Assembly (NCBI RefSeq): GCF_003573695.1 | Contig: NC_039361.1 | Span: 38,733,393 to 38,797,392, forward strand | Length of the DNA stretch: 64,000 nt | Direction of reading: 5' to 3' | Source: Papaver somniferum | Lineage: Eukaryota > Streptophyta > Magnoliopsida > Ranunculales > Papaveraceae | Shown here: in pieces, positions 45,732-58,022 of the stretch | Numbering within the stretch: position 1 is the stretch's first letter | Layout of the letters: every line of letters starts with the position of its first letter | Notes under the pieces: model-generated | What the model saw: the letters and a program-made list of their open reading frames with translations, nothing else | Databases searched by the model: none | Told to the model about the DNA's origin: nothing | Translations under genes and position numbers: made by a program

Positions 45732-45772
45732 TCTTACTGTTTATATGTTACTATTGTGCACTGCTGGAAGTA

Positions 45773-45781
45773 CTTATATAG
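45773..45781 (-). promoter_or_regulatory. TATA box of prolamin-like copy 4
   Basis: CTATATAAG on the minus strand, 42 bp before the ATG; a 17-bp leader deletion brings it closer than in copies 1-3. Confidence 0.6.
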
Positions 45782-45941
45782 AGTTCGAGGCATGGTGAAA
45801 CTGTTCTACTCTTCAATTGCAGCTTTAATGTTGAGGATTCATGACCATCAGTTTTCTTATTCACTTCCAGTTCAGTAATTTTTTCTGTAACATTCAAGCT
45901 GTTAATAAGATCGAGTGAATGCAATAACGGAATTACGCGAA

Positions 45942-48182
45942 GGGAGAATTAGGTGGAGACCCAAAAAAAAAATATTCTCATTGTCAAGCCCACAATTAAT
46001 TTTAGGTATCATGACACCCATAATTATTTCCGTGACACTCATAATTATATGAAATCATTAAAAATGTATGCATGACGGATTATGCATCCGCATGACGGGT
46101 TATGCATCGGGGGTATAATTGGCAACGTAACTTGGATATAACATATCTAAAAATTCGCGCCTTGGAATTTTATAAATTTTATATCGTTGGAAATCTTTTT
46201 AAGAGAGCTACGCAACGAGTACAAATAAGAATATAAAATTTTTGTTTTTCACAAAAAAATCGGAGGTGATCATCATTTTATGCAAAATTTTCGAAAACTT
46301 GATACATAAATATTATGCAGCCACAAAAAAAGATGCATAACACATTCTGCAGACGCATAACGAATTATGCAACCATTTTCTCCACTGCATAACAAATTAT
46401 GCATTTGGATAACAAAGTTATGCATTTATAACAAGTTATCTAACCATTGTTTTGGTTGATTTTAGTGCGTACATAAAAAAGATTGATGCATAATGCAGTA
46501 TGCATCCATATTTACGAATTCATATCAGGTTATGCATCTATTTTCTCGATGCATAAAAGATTGTGCAACAATTTTCTCGATGTCGAACGCATTATACAAT
46601 CATATTTTCGGATGCATAACAGGTTATGCATCCATTTTCTCGAATGCATAACATGTTATGCAGATATTATTATAAGTGCATAACGTGTTATGCAACCTTT
46701 TTTTTTTTGGTTTCAATACTAACAAAAAGTAGCTGCATAACGTGTTATGCAACCATTCTCTGTACTGCATAACAAGTTATGCAAAAAAAAGGTTGCATAA
46801 CTTGTCATCCACCTACAATAATAGTTGCATTACGTGTTATGCAACCATTTTCGAGACTGCATAACAAATTATGCAACATATTTTTTTAGATGCATAACAC
46901 CTGCAGCACAACTTTTTGTCGATCTCCAACCACTGTTAACAGCATCTCAACTTCCTTCCCAACATCTTCCAGCATTAAGACCATAACTAACCGACTAACC
47001 AATTCAATCAAATTAATCAAAACTCCCTCTAATCCAAATTCTAAGTACGTTCATACAAGATTTAAACATAAGCAACATTTTATCCATATGAACAATTACA
47101 ACATTCGGTAAGCAAATACAGAATTAAACAAACATGTTATGTATGGGGACTCTGCCATCCCGTTTAATCAACATACACAACATAATAATTGGTTGGTTTC
47201 ATTTTAGAAAAGATAATTATGTCATGAGAACACAAGCCAATAAACGATTCTTCAATATACGTATGCATAGTGTTCTTACGACCTTACCTTGTGTTATTGT
47301 TGACCCCCATTCTTCAATAACTGGTCGGTCATGCTTTTTCTCGAACACTTGATGTACGTCACTGACAATGGAGAGGAACTGCACATCAATTCCAACAACA
47401 ACCGAAATATATAGACGCATCAAAATCATCACAGCAACAATCTTCTTCTCTTATTTTCTAAAAAGTTCCCCCTAAACCTCCAATTACGACTACATCTTGT
47501 ATGGACTTGATACATTCCACTGTCAAAACCCGTGAAAACTCCCTTGTTTAGCATAATTAATTTCACCAATTTTGCTGGCCATAGGTGAAACCAATTGAAC
47601 CAGCACATTCGAATTTCTTCTTCAATTAGTTGTAACGCTCACGGAGCTAATACCAGCGAATCCCAATTTAAGACCATAACTAAACGACTAACCAATTCAG
47701 CCAATATAAATCTCCACTTCCTTGACCAAACTTCAAAATACAGATTCACACTAAAACCCATGATTCAAACAATCAATAACCCATGATTCAATTCCATAGC
47801 ATCAACGCAACACCTTTCTTCACCTAATTGATTTGTTCTCAAAATTCAAACCCAATCAAGACACCACCGTAATGATTTTCCCATCTGATTCTTCATCTTT
47901 TCCTCCTCAATCTCAATCACTACCACCCAATCTCCATTACCACCACCACCATTACCAGACGAAGTCAGAAAAAATAGTTTAGAGGAGAGGAAGGGGGAGG
48001 CGCAGTGATAATGGGATACGAGAGATTGAAGGTTAAAAGAACAGAAAAGACCGAAACCTAATTTTAGAAATTCTGGGTGTGAGAGATATTTACCTTAGAA
48101 AATGCGCGCGCGCCTGAGAATTTCTGAACGTGGGTTTCAAAGTGGGAAGAATATGTAAAATGGGTCTCCCTGTAGTTTTCAC
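45942..48182. mobile_element. 2.24-kb Mutator-like non-autonomous element with palindrome array
   Basis: Left end GGGAGAATTAGGTGGAGACC and the complement of the right end, GTGAAAACTACAGGGAGACC, match at about two thirds of positions, best over GGAGACCCA. Flanking 9-mers TTACGCGAA (45933-45941) and TTACGCTAA (48183-48191) match at 8 of 9, as expected for a Mutator-type 9-bp target duplication. No transposase was found. The left third is a palindrome array; the right third (about 46900-48060) is CA/TC-rich and could be captured host sequence, not identified. Confidence 0.65.
46065..46900. repeat. Array of ~16 imperfect GCATAAC-GTTATGC palindromes
   Basis: Units such as GCATAACGTGTTATGC, GCATAACAGGTTATGC and GCATAACAAATTATGC recur every 25-60 bp from about 46068 to 46895, separated by ATTTTCTCGA- or AACCATTTTC-like linkers. 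Each can fold back on itself. Confidence 0.92.
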
Positions 48183-48567
48183 TTACGCTAATACACTTTT
48201 GGTAACCAACAAAACCCGGACCAGTTTGTCAAGAGCATGACACCGTGATGAGTTAACTCAGCTATTAAAGACCTTTCTGAATCCTGTACCGTTTCTTATT
48301 TCTGGTACTGTACGTGTCAAAAAGTCAGAACCTCTTCGATGCCATAAATTACCTTCTCTTTCTCGTTGCTTCAATCAAAAATCGGAGCTAAAGAGAATAT
48401 CTCAGAAACCCTAATTATACATATTTTTAAGAATTCAGCATCCCCAGTTTACAAAATCTAAGGAAACAGAAGCTTCCAGTCAAGATTCTTCTGTAATAAT
48501 CCAACAATAAATATCTCATTTTGAAGATGTAGATTCTTCTGTAATAATCCAACAACAAAAATCTCAT
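48183..48567. other. Flank between the Mutator-like element and the IBA57 relic
   Basis: No gene. A ~50-bp tandem duplication (GATTCTTCTGTAATAATCCAACAA... ATCTCATTTTG) covers about 48484-48570. Confidence 0.6.
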
Positions 48568-51500
48568 TTTGTATGATTTGACCTTCTCGTTCTTATGAGA
48601 AGCTTGATAAAACTGATTCAAACCCAACAGATGACCCATTTGATTTGCTTGCAGATGTTGATGCTACTGTTATGGATGAGCTCATGGATTGCTTTCACAA
48701 GTAAGGGTCTTCTTCTTTTTTTCAGTTTTTTTTTTTGTTTGGAAGAGTCGGACTTGAACTACTATGAGAACCAGTCATAGTTGAAATCACATTTCTGCGA
48801 ATTGTAGGATACTGAATTACTCAATTTCTGCGAATTGGGAACTCTAAAGTTCAAATGCTTGTAGTTAGCTTCTTTTTGGTTAAAGTTTAGAATTGCTCCT
48901 TGTCATTTGTTTTAGTGATATGTTTTTGATGAATTAGGATCTAGTAATTCCAGCACAGGCCAAATTCTAATCTCATCGATCAATGTTTCGTTGTGTATGG
49001 TTTTCAATTTCTTCTTCTCCAATTATTCTTCCTAGCCAACAAATCTTCATTTGTCCCGACAGAGGAAGAAGAAGAACATCCAATAATTGTTGAAGTTTGA
49101 GAGTTTGATTTTTGAATCTTGAGATTTGTTTTAAAAAACATGTGATATGTTGTTTATTGCTTATTGTTTTATTCATTTGGTCATTACTTTTAAGACTGTT
49201 AGAAATATAAGTTCATCAAACCAATAGAAGATAACCAAATATCCGTGTAAGAAGTTTTACATGGAATACCAACTTGGTTTAAAGCTGTCTTTCATCTTCT
49301 ATCACTACTTTTAGACTGATAATGCCTGGCAATATGAAAATCTGGACTCACCGAATGGAATCTGTGGACTGAAGTTTGATGACTACTACTTTTAATTGTT
49401 GTATCTTTCATTTACATTTTGCTGCAATGAGGAAATATATGAACTAGTTCTGAAATTGGGTGTTGTTCAGTGACTTCAGAAATAATCGAGGACACATGCA
49501 TTGCTGTGACAAAAGTTAGGTTAGGCAGATTACTACACCTTCGTTTTTCGAGACTCGTCGAAGTTTCTACTATACTATGGAAAAAGTTCGACTAATTAGC
49601 GGTTAGCCTGCAACACTGGTAAGGATATTGTGCCTCTGTTGCAGAATAGATGATAATAGTCGTTGAGTACAGGAAGTTTTCTAAATTTTTGCGCCCTACT
49701 CTGTTCAAGTAGGATCTAGTTATTCCAGCTTGAGGAAACGTACCAATAATGGTGGTAGTCAAGTAGTGGAAAGTAATTTTGACGCCTTATTGTTGATTGA
49801 TAAGAATAGTAGTAGGTCATAACATTGGCAGATTACAGGAGTTGTGGCTTTATCAGGTACATACCAATAACCCTTGAGCGTGTTGGATAACTAGACATGT
49901 ATCTTATTAGTAGGCTGGTTGGGTCATAGAGTGGTTAGAATTTTTGATACAGAACCGTCACTATCAACAGAATACTGTCATTTGAGAGATATGCTGCAAA
50001 AATTTCTAAAGAAGTAAGTATTGGGTAAATTATAAATTACGAATACGTTGTCTTTGTAAAGAGTCACAAGAGTATTTGTTCTCTAACTTAGGTTCTAGGG
50101 AAGTAGTAGAGAAGGAGAAATATCAAGGGTTTGAACTTTGAACATACAGTACAGCGGTTTCCTTTGCTGAGTTCAATTAACTGGCTAATGTCTTAGTGCA
50201 TTTTCTCCTTTATGGAGCAGGTTATGGTATTTTTGCTAAGATAGAAAGTTTTGTTTCTTTCAGTTTTTTTTGTTTGGAAAGTGTCAGACTTGAACTACTA
50301 TGAGAGTCAGTCATCTAGCCATCTCTATTTCATATTGGATTTGTTCCTCTAGAATGAATGTGTTACAGTTCTGACTCAGTAGGAAGAGAATTTTATACTG
50401 ATTGCATGTGTTTTAAGATTGCTCATTACGAAACAAACAAACAGGTATATGGGATATTGTTAGTTAGACCTTGGCTCCTCTGAGAGGGCAATGAATGGAT
50501 TGAAGCTTATTTCAGCTTATTTAGCTGGGAAATTTGGGTATATGTAGTTCGGTGATGTTTATTCTATCCAATTAGTTCGTATCTGTGAGTCTCATATGTA
50601 TGGTTGTGTTGCAGAGTTCAGCTAATATCAGATGTTGATATCGAAAATGTGAGTGAGAATTTTCTTGCTGGTAACGTTTTGGTAAGAACCTATCTACATC
50701 CTCTGACTCGAAAGGAGAACCTGAGGCTTCAGCTCTTGGCTGGGGTGCTGGTGTTGACAAAGCCGGTCAGTCATCTACAGAAGGGAATAGTTCTGGGTGG
50801 CAATGGTACAAAGATCCCAGATTGGATAGTCTTGGTTTTATGGGAATTTTTCATTCAAATACAATGGTAAGTTTTACTAGTGGGTTATTTCTAAAGCAAC
50901 AATGATATTTTTATCACTGTAAAAGTGGGGTAACCAGAGCACATATGCATAATGATCTTCCGCAGTATATTTGATGTTTGTATATTTTCATATTGAGATT
51001 CGGAAATATGTTTTACTATATGCAGCACCATTGGTTGAGGCAAACAAAGAAACTGGTGAACTAAATTACCTTCAACGGAGAGTAGAGAAGGGAGTGGCAG
51101 AGGGCTCAACTGAGATTCCTACAGGTGTCACTTTCATGATTCTCTTCAGAGTTGGGATATGTGGACAACTCTTTTTCTTTTTCTTTTTTTAATTTTGACA
51201 CGGCACGCGGGGTTAAGGAGACCCCAACCAAACTAAAAAGTTACAAGAGAAAGCAAAAAACCAACAAAACAAAGATCTAAAGAAAAGGAAAACCCAAGAC
51301 ACACAAGCGTATTTCTAGACTTACTACACCCTGTAATACACCCTTCCAGTTTTGTCATCTTCAATAATCTTCTTAAGAGCAGGAGAGAACTGCTCAATGG
51401 CTAACCTGTGTAGGTGGGTTAGAAAGGCGAAAGTATCAGCTGATGTTTTTATGTGAATATTATATCTGTGATAGACCATTGTTCCATAACACTAGCCCAT

Positions 51501-52938
51501 TCAAAATCTTAACCCTACTTTTCTTGTTTGATAGTCTGTAGATAAAATTTTGTGTCTGCCAGGTTATTCTCTTGGTAAAGAAATAATCTTTTATAGTAAT
51601 GTTTTTCTTAATTGGTTATATGAACCCAAAGAATGTGTTAAAAATAATTGTCAATAGATCTTTACTCATTCCATTATGTGTGAAGTTTTAAACAGAATTT
51701 CCATTCATCATTAATGTTTGTTAAAATTTTATAAGCTGCTTTTAAATATTATAACATAGATGCACTGAAACTTTGAAGTTTGAACTGGTTCGATTGGCCT
51801 GGACTTCACTTACCAGCTACCACTTGAATCTACTAATTGTCTTTGTTAATTTAGTCTCAGTTATCGCCTATGGCCGGATATCATTCCTATCTTTTAATTA
51901 TTTTGTTACATAAAATGCTCATGGCCTGTTTTGGAATATGTACTTGTGGAACCAAATTTATTTATTTGCATTGAAAAACGGAGCAGACTTCTTTTGTTCT
52001 CTTGGCAGCTTAAGTTGCCATTCTATGTCATCTGAGATCTGGCATGAACACAAAACAGACTAACAGAGCATTCATAAAATTGCTACATTAGTCCTCAAAA
52101 ATAGAGACAGAGTTTTTTACAATAATCTTCATTAACTATAAATGTTCCTTTCTTTTCTTCAGATTTCAATGCAGGAATGCAACAGTTTAATCTTGATTTC
52201 TGATTCTTCCTTTCTCAGGTGAGGCAATTCCACTTGAGTGCATTCTTGCTGGTTGAATGCTATAAGCTTTGACAGAGGATGCCATGTCGGGGAGGAGTCA
52301 GTTTTTTGTACTCATCACCATGGTGTCATTCGAAAACGCCTGCTTCCTTCAAAATTTCTCAACAAAAGCAGAAATGGTGACGTTTACTTCCTTCTTTTCT
52401 TTAAAGAGTCCGTTTTTGGTTTTTGACACTATTAGCATGTTAAAGATAGACTCGCATAGAATATGTACTTTGTTTTGGCAATTTGCAATGAGCATGCAAC
52501 ATTAAAGATGGTTATTTTCACACTATGCGATCCTATACGATCTCACATCATGTTAGTAACTGATATGAATATAATCACACATCAACTTTGTTAGATATTT
52601 GGAAGGGATCGTTCAAAATAGCATATTACATGCTTCCCCAAAGATTGCCAAACCCATATGAATGGAATTTGTGGTCGTCTAGGTTTTCACACGTTCTTTT
52701 TTGTATGTGGTTCAGAAGTAGTGCAGAAGGTAGCTCCAGTCAGAAGTAGTGGGAGCTTCATCTTTATAAGAAAGTTGGGACTGTTACAACTGCACTTGGG
52801 TCTCGTGGTATGGGTCTATTGAAGCTAGAAGAAGCCTTTGAAGGATCAGGTTTCTCGAGTATCAAAGGGCAAGATGATGTAAAGATCGAAGTTATTCAAC
52901 CAGATTGGTGGCCTTCTGAATGGTTTCCAGGTCATTAA
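48568..52938 (+). pseudogene. IBA57: IBA57-like putative transferase (YgfZ/GcvT folate-binding family), decayed
   Basis: Remnant exons: about 48568-48700 (YEKLDKTDSNPTDD ... VMDELMDCFHK), 50615-50866 ([13 protein letters not shown] ... [16 protein letters not shown]), 51026-51124 ([16 protein letters not shown]), 52219-52376 ([15 protein letters not shown] ... [15 protein letters not shown]) and 52716-52938 (KKVGTVTTALGSRGMGLLKL, ending PDWWPSEWFPGH). The order matches the plant mitochondrial protein related to IBA57, which helps mature [4Fe-4S] proteins. The family motif KGCYxGQE reads RGCHVGEE. Lesions: N-terminal half absent; a small deletion near 48575; TAA at 50672 in place of a Gln codon; a lost base near 52250 (LAG|LNAIS); a frameshift near 52765. 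Splice borders are mostly preserved, so it decayed in place. Introns contain nothing recognised beyond a T-rich tract at about 51170. Confidence 0.85.
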
Positions 52939-53928
52939 CACGATTCAGTTCCTTACAGAGGGAAAGGGAGACCAGTCAGTCTCTCTGCATCAAATTAAAT
53001 TTAATGTAATTCTACCCATTTTTGTAGTTGATCAAAATAAGAAGAGAAACCTATTTTGTATGCAAGGCTACTCATTAACTCCAAACCAAACAAAAGCCTT
53101 TCTCCAGTAGCAAGTACTAGGTAGGTTGGAGATTATCTCATAATGTATAACATAGTTTTTACGCCGGCTTGTCAAGCCTTGCACAACCCACACTACTGTG
53201 GGCACAAAAAAACAAACAACTGCAGGCCTTTTTTTCTGGATAAAAAATATTTCTTTTTTCTTTTGCCCTTTGCATTGAAATTTGAAAGCCTACGAAGCTT
53301 TGATTCGAAATCACTGTGTGGATTCCTTACAGCAAGAAAATAGACTGTTACGATATTGATATTTTACCTACCCAAGTACAAATTTTTGGGATCATTTGTT
53401 TATGTATTGTGCTTTTTCTAGACCTGCTTGGTTTGGGTTCTATCCTCAAGCCCTACATGCTCAATCTAATTTTTCAGTAACTTACTAAATGATCGGATGT
53501 TAAGTTACTAAATCATTCCCGGATATGCAAGTTATTTACATATTATACTCACTCAATGATTAATTCATTTCTAAATTTTGTCCCACTGATTAATGATCTA
53601 TTTCATTAAGCAAAGGGGTATTTCTAAAACTTCAATTGTAATTGATTATTGTTAGTATAGGAAAAATATTTATAATTTGATAGCCGTGTTTAAATTCGTT
53701 GTGTAGGTGTTTTAAAATATTTTTTAATGGTATAAAGTTTATGAATATTCGCGATATAATTTGAGATTATAAATTATTTCTAAATTTTACTAATTATAAT
53801 GCATAAGCGTATAATTGTAAAAAAAAAAAACTTAGTAATACTCATATCTCCTCCTTATGACATGTTATATTTGTTTGTCTTATAAGTAGCATCTATCAAC
53901 AAAATTTGATGAAAGCATCGAGGATATT
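52939..53928. other. Spacer, no gene recognised
   Basis: AT-rich with T- and A-tracts. A frame at 53143-53343 has no recognisable features. Confidence 0.5.
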
Positions 53929-54175
53929 ATGGATGTTACTACTGGTTTGAGCGACTATGAAGTTGTCTTCTTGGCTGCTTTAGTTGGTTTGAATAAAGAA
54001 GATAAACGCAAAGTGATTGATCATTTAGCTGAGTACATGGCACCTGGGTCATTACTAATGTTGAGGAGTGCTCATGGTGCTCGTGGGTTTCTATACCCAA
54101 TTATAAAGCTTAGTGATTTACCAGGTTTCGAGGTTCTTGCTGTTTTTCATCCAACTAGATTTTGTGTCCGGGCGC
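53929..54175 (+). pseudogene. NAS: Nicotianamine synthase, C-terminal fragment
   Basis: The frame reads MDVTTGLSDYEVVFLAALVG, then DKRKVIDHLAEYMAPGSLLM, LRSAHGARGFLYP and LPGFEVLAVFHPT, the C-terminal part of plant nicotianamine synthase, which joins three S-adenosylmethionine molecules into the metal chelator nicotianamine. The starting Met is internal in the family. A stop lies 14 codons upstream and the sequence there (STKFDESIED) does not look like the family, so about two thirds of the protein is missing. After FHPT the expected VINSVI-type end is replaced by unrelated sequence. NAS genes usually lack introns, so this is an isolated truncated piece. Confidence 0.85.
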
Positions 54176-54246
54176 AAATTTGGTCCACCAATTCAATTTA
54201 TCATTGTCTCTTTCATCACTGCCTCTTTCTTTATTTTTTTATTTGG

Positions 54247-54353
54247 TAAAGCTCGGCGCTTCACCTCTCCCCTCCCACTTTGATTCGTAAAGCTCGGCTT
54301 CGCCTCGCCCAGTCCCGATATGATTTGTAAAGCTCCACTTCGCCTCGTTCAGT
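54247..54353. repeat. Three degenerate ~35-45 bp tandem units (GTAAAGCTCGGCTTCGCCTC)
   Basis: Units begin GTAAAGCTCGGCGCTTCACC, GTAAAGCTCGGCTTCGCCTC and GTAAAGCTCCACTTCGCCTC, separated by TTTGATTC- or ATGATTT-like linkers. Unusually GC-rich for this window; it starts at the broken end of the NAS fragment. Confidence 0.8.
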
Positions 54354-57240
54354 GATAACAAATTAACTTTACCTTATATGTCTTTCCAAAAGACTTCATT
54401 TTCATCAAGAATAGCTTGCACTGATGGCTAGACTCCTACACATCCAATATAGTTTCAACTTATAGAAATGACAATAGATCAAGATTAATAATCTGGTTTT
54501 CTCTTGACTTTATTTATCAACTCCACTTAGTTCTAATTCAGTTTTCCATGAGAACACGTCTTCATTCAGATTCAACTTGAACTACCTAACTCAAAAGTAA
54601 ATGATGTCGTCTCCATCTGGAAGAATAAACTAAGCCATCTTTTAACCCTCAATTCAGTACCCAACCAAACACTCATTCCTATCGAAGTTGTGGTCTTGTC
54701 TCTTTTCATCTCCCTACGCTAAGATATGCATTTTGTTTATGTTAGTAACGGGAAGGATATTACTGTTAAGATACGCATTTTCTTTATGTTAGTAACAGGA
54801 AGGAAGGAAAGCAAACACACTAATGAAACAATTAAATCATAAGCTTAACAATCAAATAAAAAAAGAAGAAAATTATTAAATATCCCAAAAAAAAATATTC
54901 AAAAGGTTCATAGTAATTCAGAGTACCACAAAATGCAGATACAAAATCAACTAAACTTCTAAAGGTTCTGAACATTAATAAGTATACTACGAAAGTATTT
55001 CTGAAAATGAACCATATTATCCGTCTTGTTGCTTCAATTGTTTTTTGGATGTTGTGCATCTTTGGAGTGCCACATCTGGTTTTCTATGGATGAAGTCCGG
55101 AGTTCTCAAATTTACTCCGAAGAATTTCACTGATTGGCCCCGTGACTTGTTTATTGTCATTGAGATCATATTTGTGAGTGATATTCTTGGGATGAGAACT
55201 GCAATTGTCCCTGTTTGTCTCCGGTATTATTGCATCATTTAAATTTTCTCCACAGAGTCCATCACGTGTTGCTATATTGCGTGGCATCAAATCTGGAAAT
55301 CTCACCTTTACTTGCAAGTTAAATGGTGGCAAATCCATTGGATTCAATGCATTTAACCTTTCATCTCATATTCCCCGTCGATACATTCTCCAAATCCTAG
55401 GCCACCTTATCTGCGACTGCGACTATGTAAGAGCGATGGGATCCTCGGTACATCTTTAGATTTACATCATTTTTGCAGCGATGTCCTCGTTCCTCGACGA
55501 AAGGATAGTTCTCACTGTCAAAGAATTCTCCGTAGGAATGTTATATCCCTCTATACCTGGATAGATTTTGTTATGAGGTCGCTAAGATTGGCTCACTTAT
55601 ACATCGTCTGGGGTACTTCTATTTTTGGTTATGGATCCGTTCCCACCTGTGCACACCTAAAAATAATGGAAATGAAAGTTACGTATGAAGAAAAGCCTTG
55701 TACGATCTACAATTTAATTATGAATATTAATTCGCAGTTTAACTTATACCCATGCATGTGTCATCCCAAATAATCAGTGAGCACTAAGTCAAGAAAGTTT
55801 TAAAAAAAAAAAAAAAGCTCCAAAAAACAATTTAGTCCAAGAATTCATACCTGGCACATCAAAAGACTGAGGGAAATTAATTTTGACATAAGAATTTACG
55901 AAAGATAGTTTTAGTAAACACATAGCTACATTAATACAAATCTAGGATTTCCTAACTCTTTTAGTATGAACAAACTCATGAACAGTATGAACAAACTCAT
56001 TTTTATCTAGTAGCTATATGTTTTATCACTTGGACATGAGGGTATAAAAATTAGTTACAGTCTTTATGTTTTCTTCTGTAGCAGTCCTTTACCTGTTGTC
56101 CTAATATGTTCAGTGGTCCAAGAACGTTTAAAACATATTGAAATAGATTTGCAGGTGCTTCACCTTCATTTATTTCCTAATCACATGCATACGCAAAGTG
56201 AAAAGATTGAAAACCTTAAAATCTGTTAATTTTAATGAAGGGAATATGGTGTGTGAAAGAGTGACCTGCATTAGGAGTCTCTATGGTGAAGTATGACATA
56301 AGATCTGTTGGATGCTGCATTAGGAGTCTCTATGGTGAAGTATGACATAAGATCTGTTGGATGGCTGCAATCCTTCTTTTCGCATCACTGAGCTAAGTCT
56401 CAATTACACCTTCTACTTATGATAAAAAAATTGTTTGATGCGTCTAATCAGAAAAGAGGGTCGGAAATTTGATTGAGTTCAGTATGCTAATCAAAATCTG
56501 CATCGAAATAGAATGTAAGAACATGTAACACCAATGCTTTGGATTCGCATACGATAAGACAATCAAGAAAGCATTAGATATGGAAATAGATCAACAAACC
56601 TTCGGAAATCGGTTAGTTACCCGCTAAGGTATAAAGGTAGTATAACATGAAATGAGATTGATTCGCTACAGAGGAAGATACGAATGCAAAATCAAAATAA
56701 AACATAAAAGGAGCAAACCCTATTCTTTCTCTGTATGATCGGATTTGATAATCCATAACTATACAATCAAAAACCAAAAATCATGTTTATACAAATATGA
56801 AATCAAAAATAAAAAAATATATATTATGAATAACAAATTATTAAAACCCATATCTAAGGATTCAAAGAAGAATTAATCCTAACCTCTGGAGTTGAAAATG
56901 GGGAACATTCAGGAAGAAAAACAAAGGGTTAGACTTAGGCTTTACCTAGGCCCCCCACCATTAGGGTCTATTTTGTTTCATCTTCTTTTTCTATCTTCGT
57001 AGTGAATCATTTAGTTATCGAGTGCTTCTACGCTCGTTAGAGGCTCTATTTTTCCGTCTTCGTAGTGAACGATCAAAATCAACTGTAGCATTAACTAAAT
57101 CAATCAAAAGGTACGCTAGAAACTATCAATATCGAATAATCCATGTCGGATGTATAAGAAACAAAGGTCATACTTACATGCAGTTTGTAATACTTCTCAA
57201 TCTTGTCCAACAGACAACATTCAATTGTTTATCAAGAGCA
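54354..57240. other. Long gene-poor stretch
   Basis: No gene that I can support. A minus-strand frame at 55084-55347 (87 codons) is unrecognised. A direct repeat of ~64 bp (CTGCATTAGGAGTCTCTATGGTG...GTTGGATG) occurs twice in tandem at about 56267-56364. Most of the rest is AT-rich. Confidence 0.45.
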
Positions 57241-57665
57241 AAGATCGTACCTGCAAAATAAAATATGGGTTAGGGTTTATTGATTATACTTATTATGGAT
57301 TCAGAGAAACGAAAAGATAAAAATAAAAGGGTTAGGGATAACCAAGAGAAAATATTGTACCTGCAAAATAAAACATGGGTTAGGGTTTATTGATTTTATC
57401 TGCAAAACAAAACATGGGTTAAGGTTTATTGATTCATAGAAACGAACAGACAGAAAAGAAAAAAAAAAGGTTAGGGTTTACCAAGAGCAAAGATTAGACC
57501 TGCAAAATAAAATAAGGGTTAGAGTTTATTGATTTTACCTGCAAAACAAAACATGGTTTAACGTTTATCGATTCAGAGAAACGAAAAGAGACAGGAAAAA
57601 AACAACTTAGGGTTTACCAAGAGCGAAGATTGTACCTGTAAAATAAAACTTGAGTTAAGAGAGAA
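57240..57665. repeat. Degenerate tandem repeats around GGTTAGGGTTTA
   Basis: Three to four diverged units of about 120 bp carry the ordered motifs CCTGCAAAATAAAA, GGGTTAGGGTTTATTGATT, CAGAGAAACGAAAAGA and TTACCAAGAGC. Non-coding. Confidence 0.75.
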
Positions 57666-58022
57666 CGCCTTCTCCTATTACCTTAGCATTTGTTCGCAAA
57701 GGTGGATGATGTAGCACTCGTCATTCACCATTGGTGTTTAGGTGATTAATCACACCCAAACTATAAGAATTAACCTGCTAGATACAATCTCCCAAAAGGT
57801 TGATCTTGAGTTTGCATCCTACCATATTTGATCTTTTGTTAGGCTGATATCATATAGAAATTTAAACATATTGAATATTACAATGCAAGTAAGGTCAAGA
57901 TGGGGGGTGTACCTTAGGTTCTCCATCGTCAGTTCTCGTCTGTGGCCAGATAATCCAGTGACTGAGGCTTACTCCATAATCCTTCCGCGTAACAAAGATA
58001 ATCCAGGTCCCAGCAAATTAAA

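Noticed and set aside
46065..46900. Regularly spaced repeats that might suggest a CRISPR-like array
   Set aside because: The window is clearly plant nuclear DNA, the repeats are imperfect palindromes of variable spacing, and no cas gene exists.
53929..54249. Functional small nicotianamine synthase
   Set aside because: Only the C-terminal third is present, with a stop upstream and an altered end; the full enzyme is about 320 residues.
55084..55347. 87-codon minus-strand ORF
   Set aside because: No recognisable family, no signal peptide, no splice context; the surrounding sequence is equally open by chance in other frames.
57240..57665. Interstitial telomere block
   Set aside because: TTAGGG motifs occur singly, once per unit, not as tandem TTTAGGG runs.
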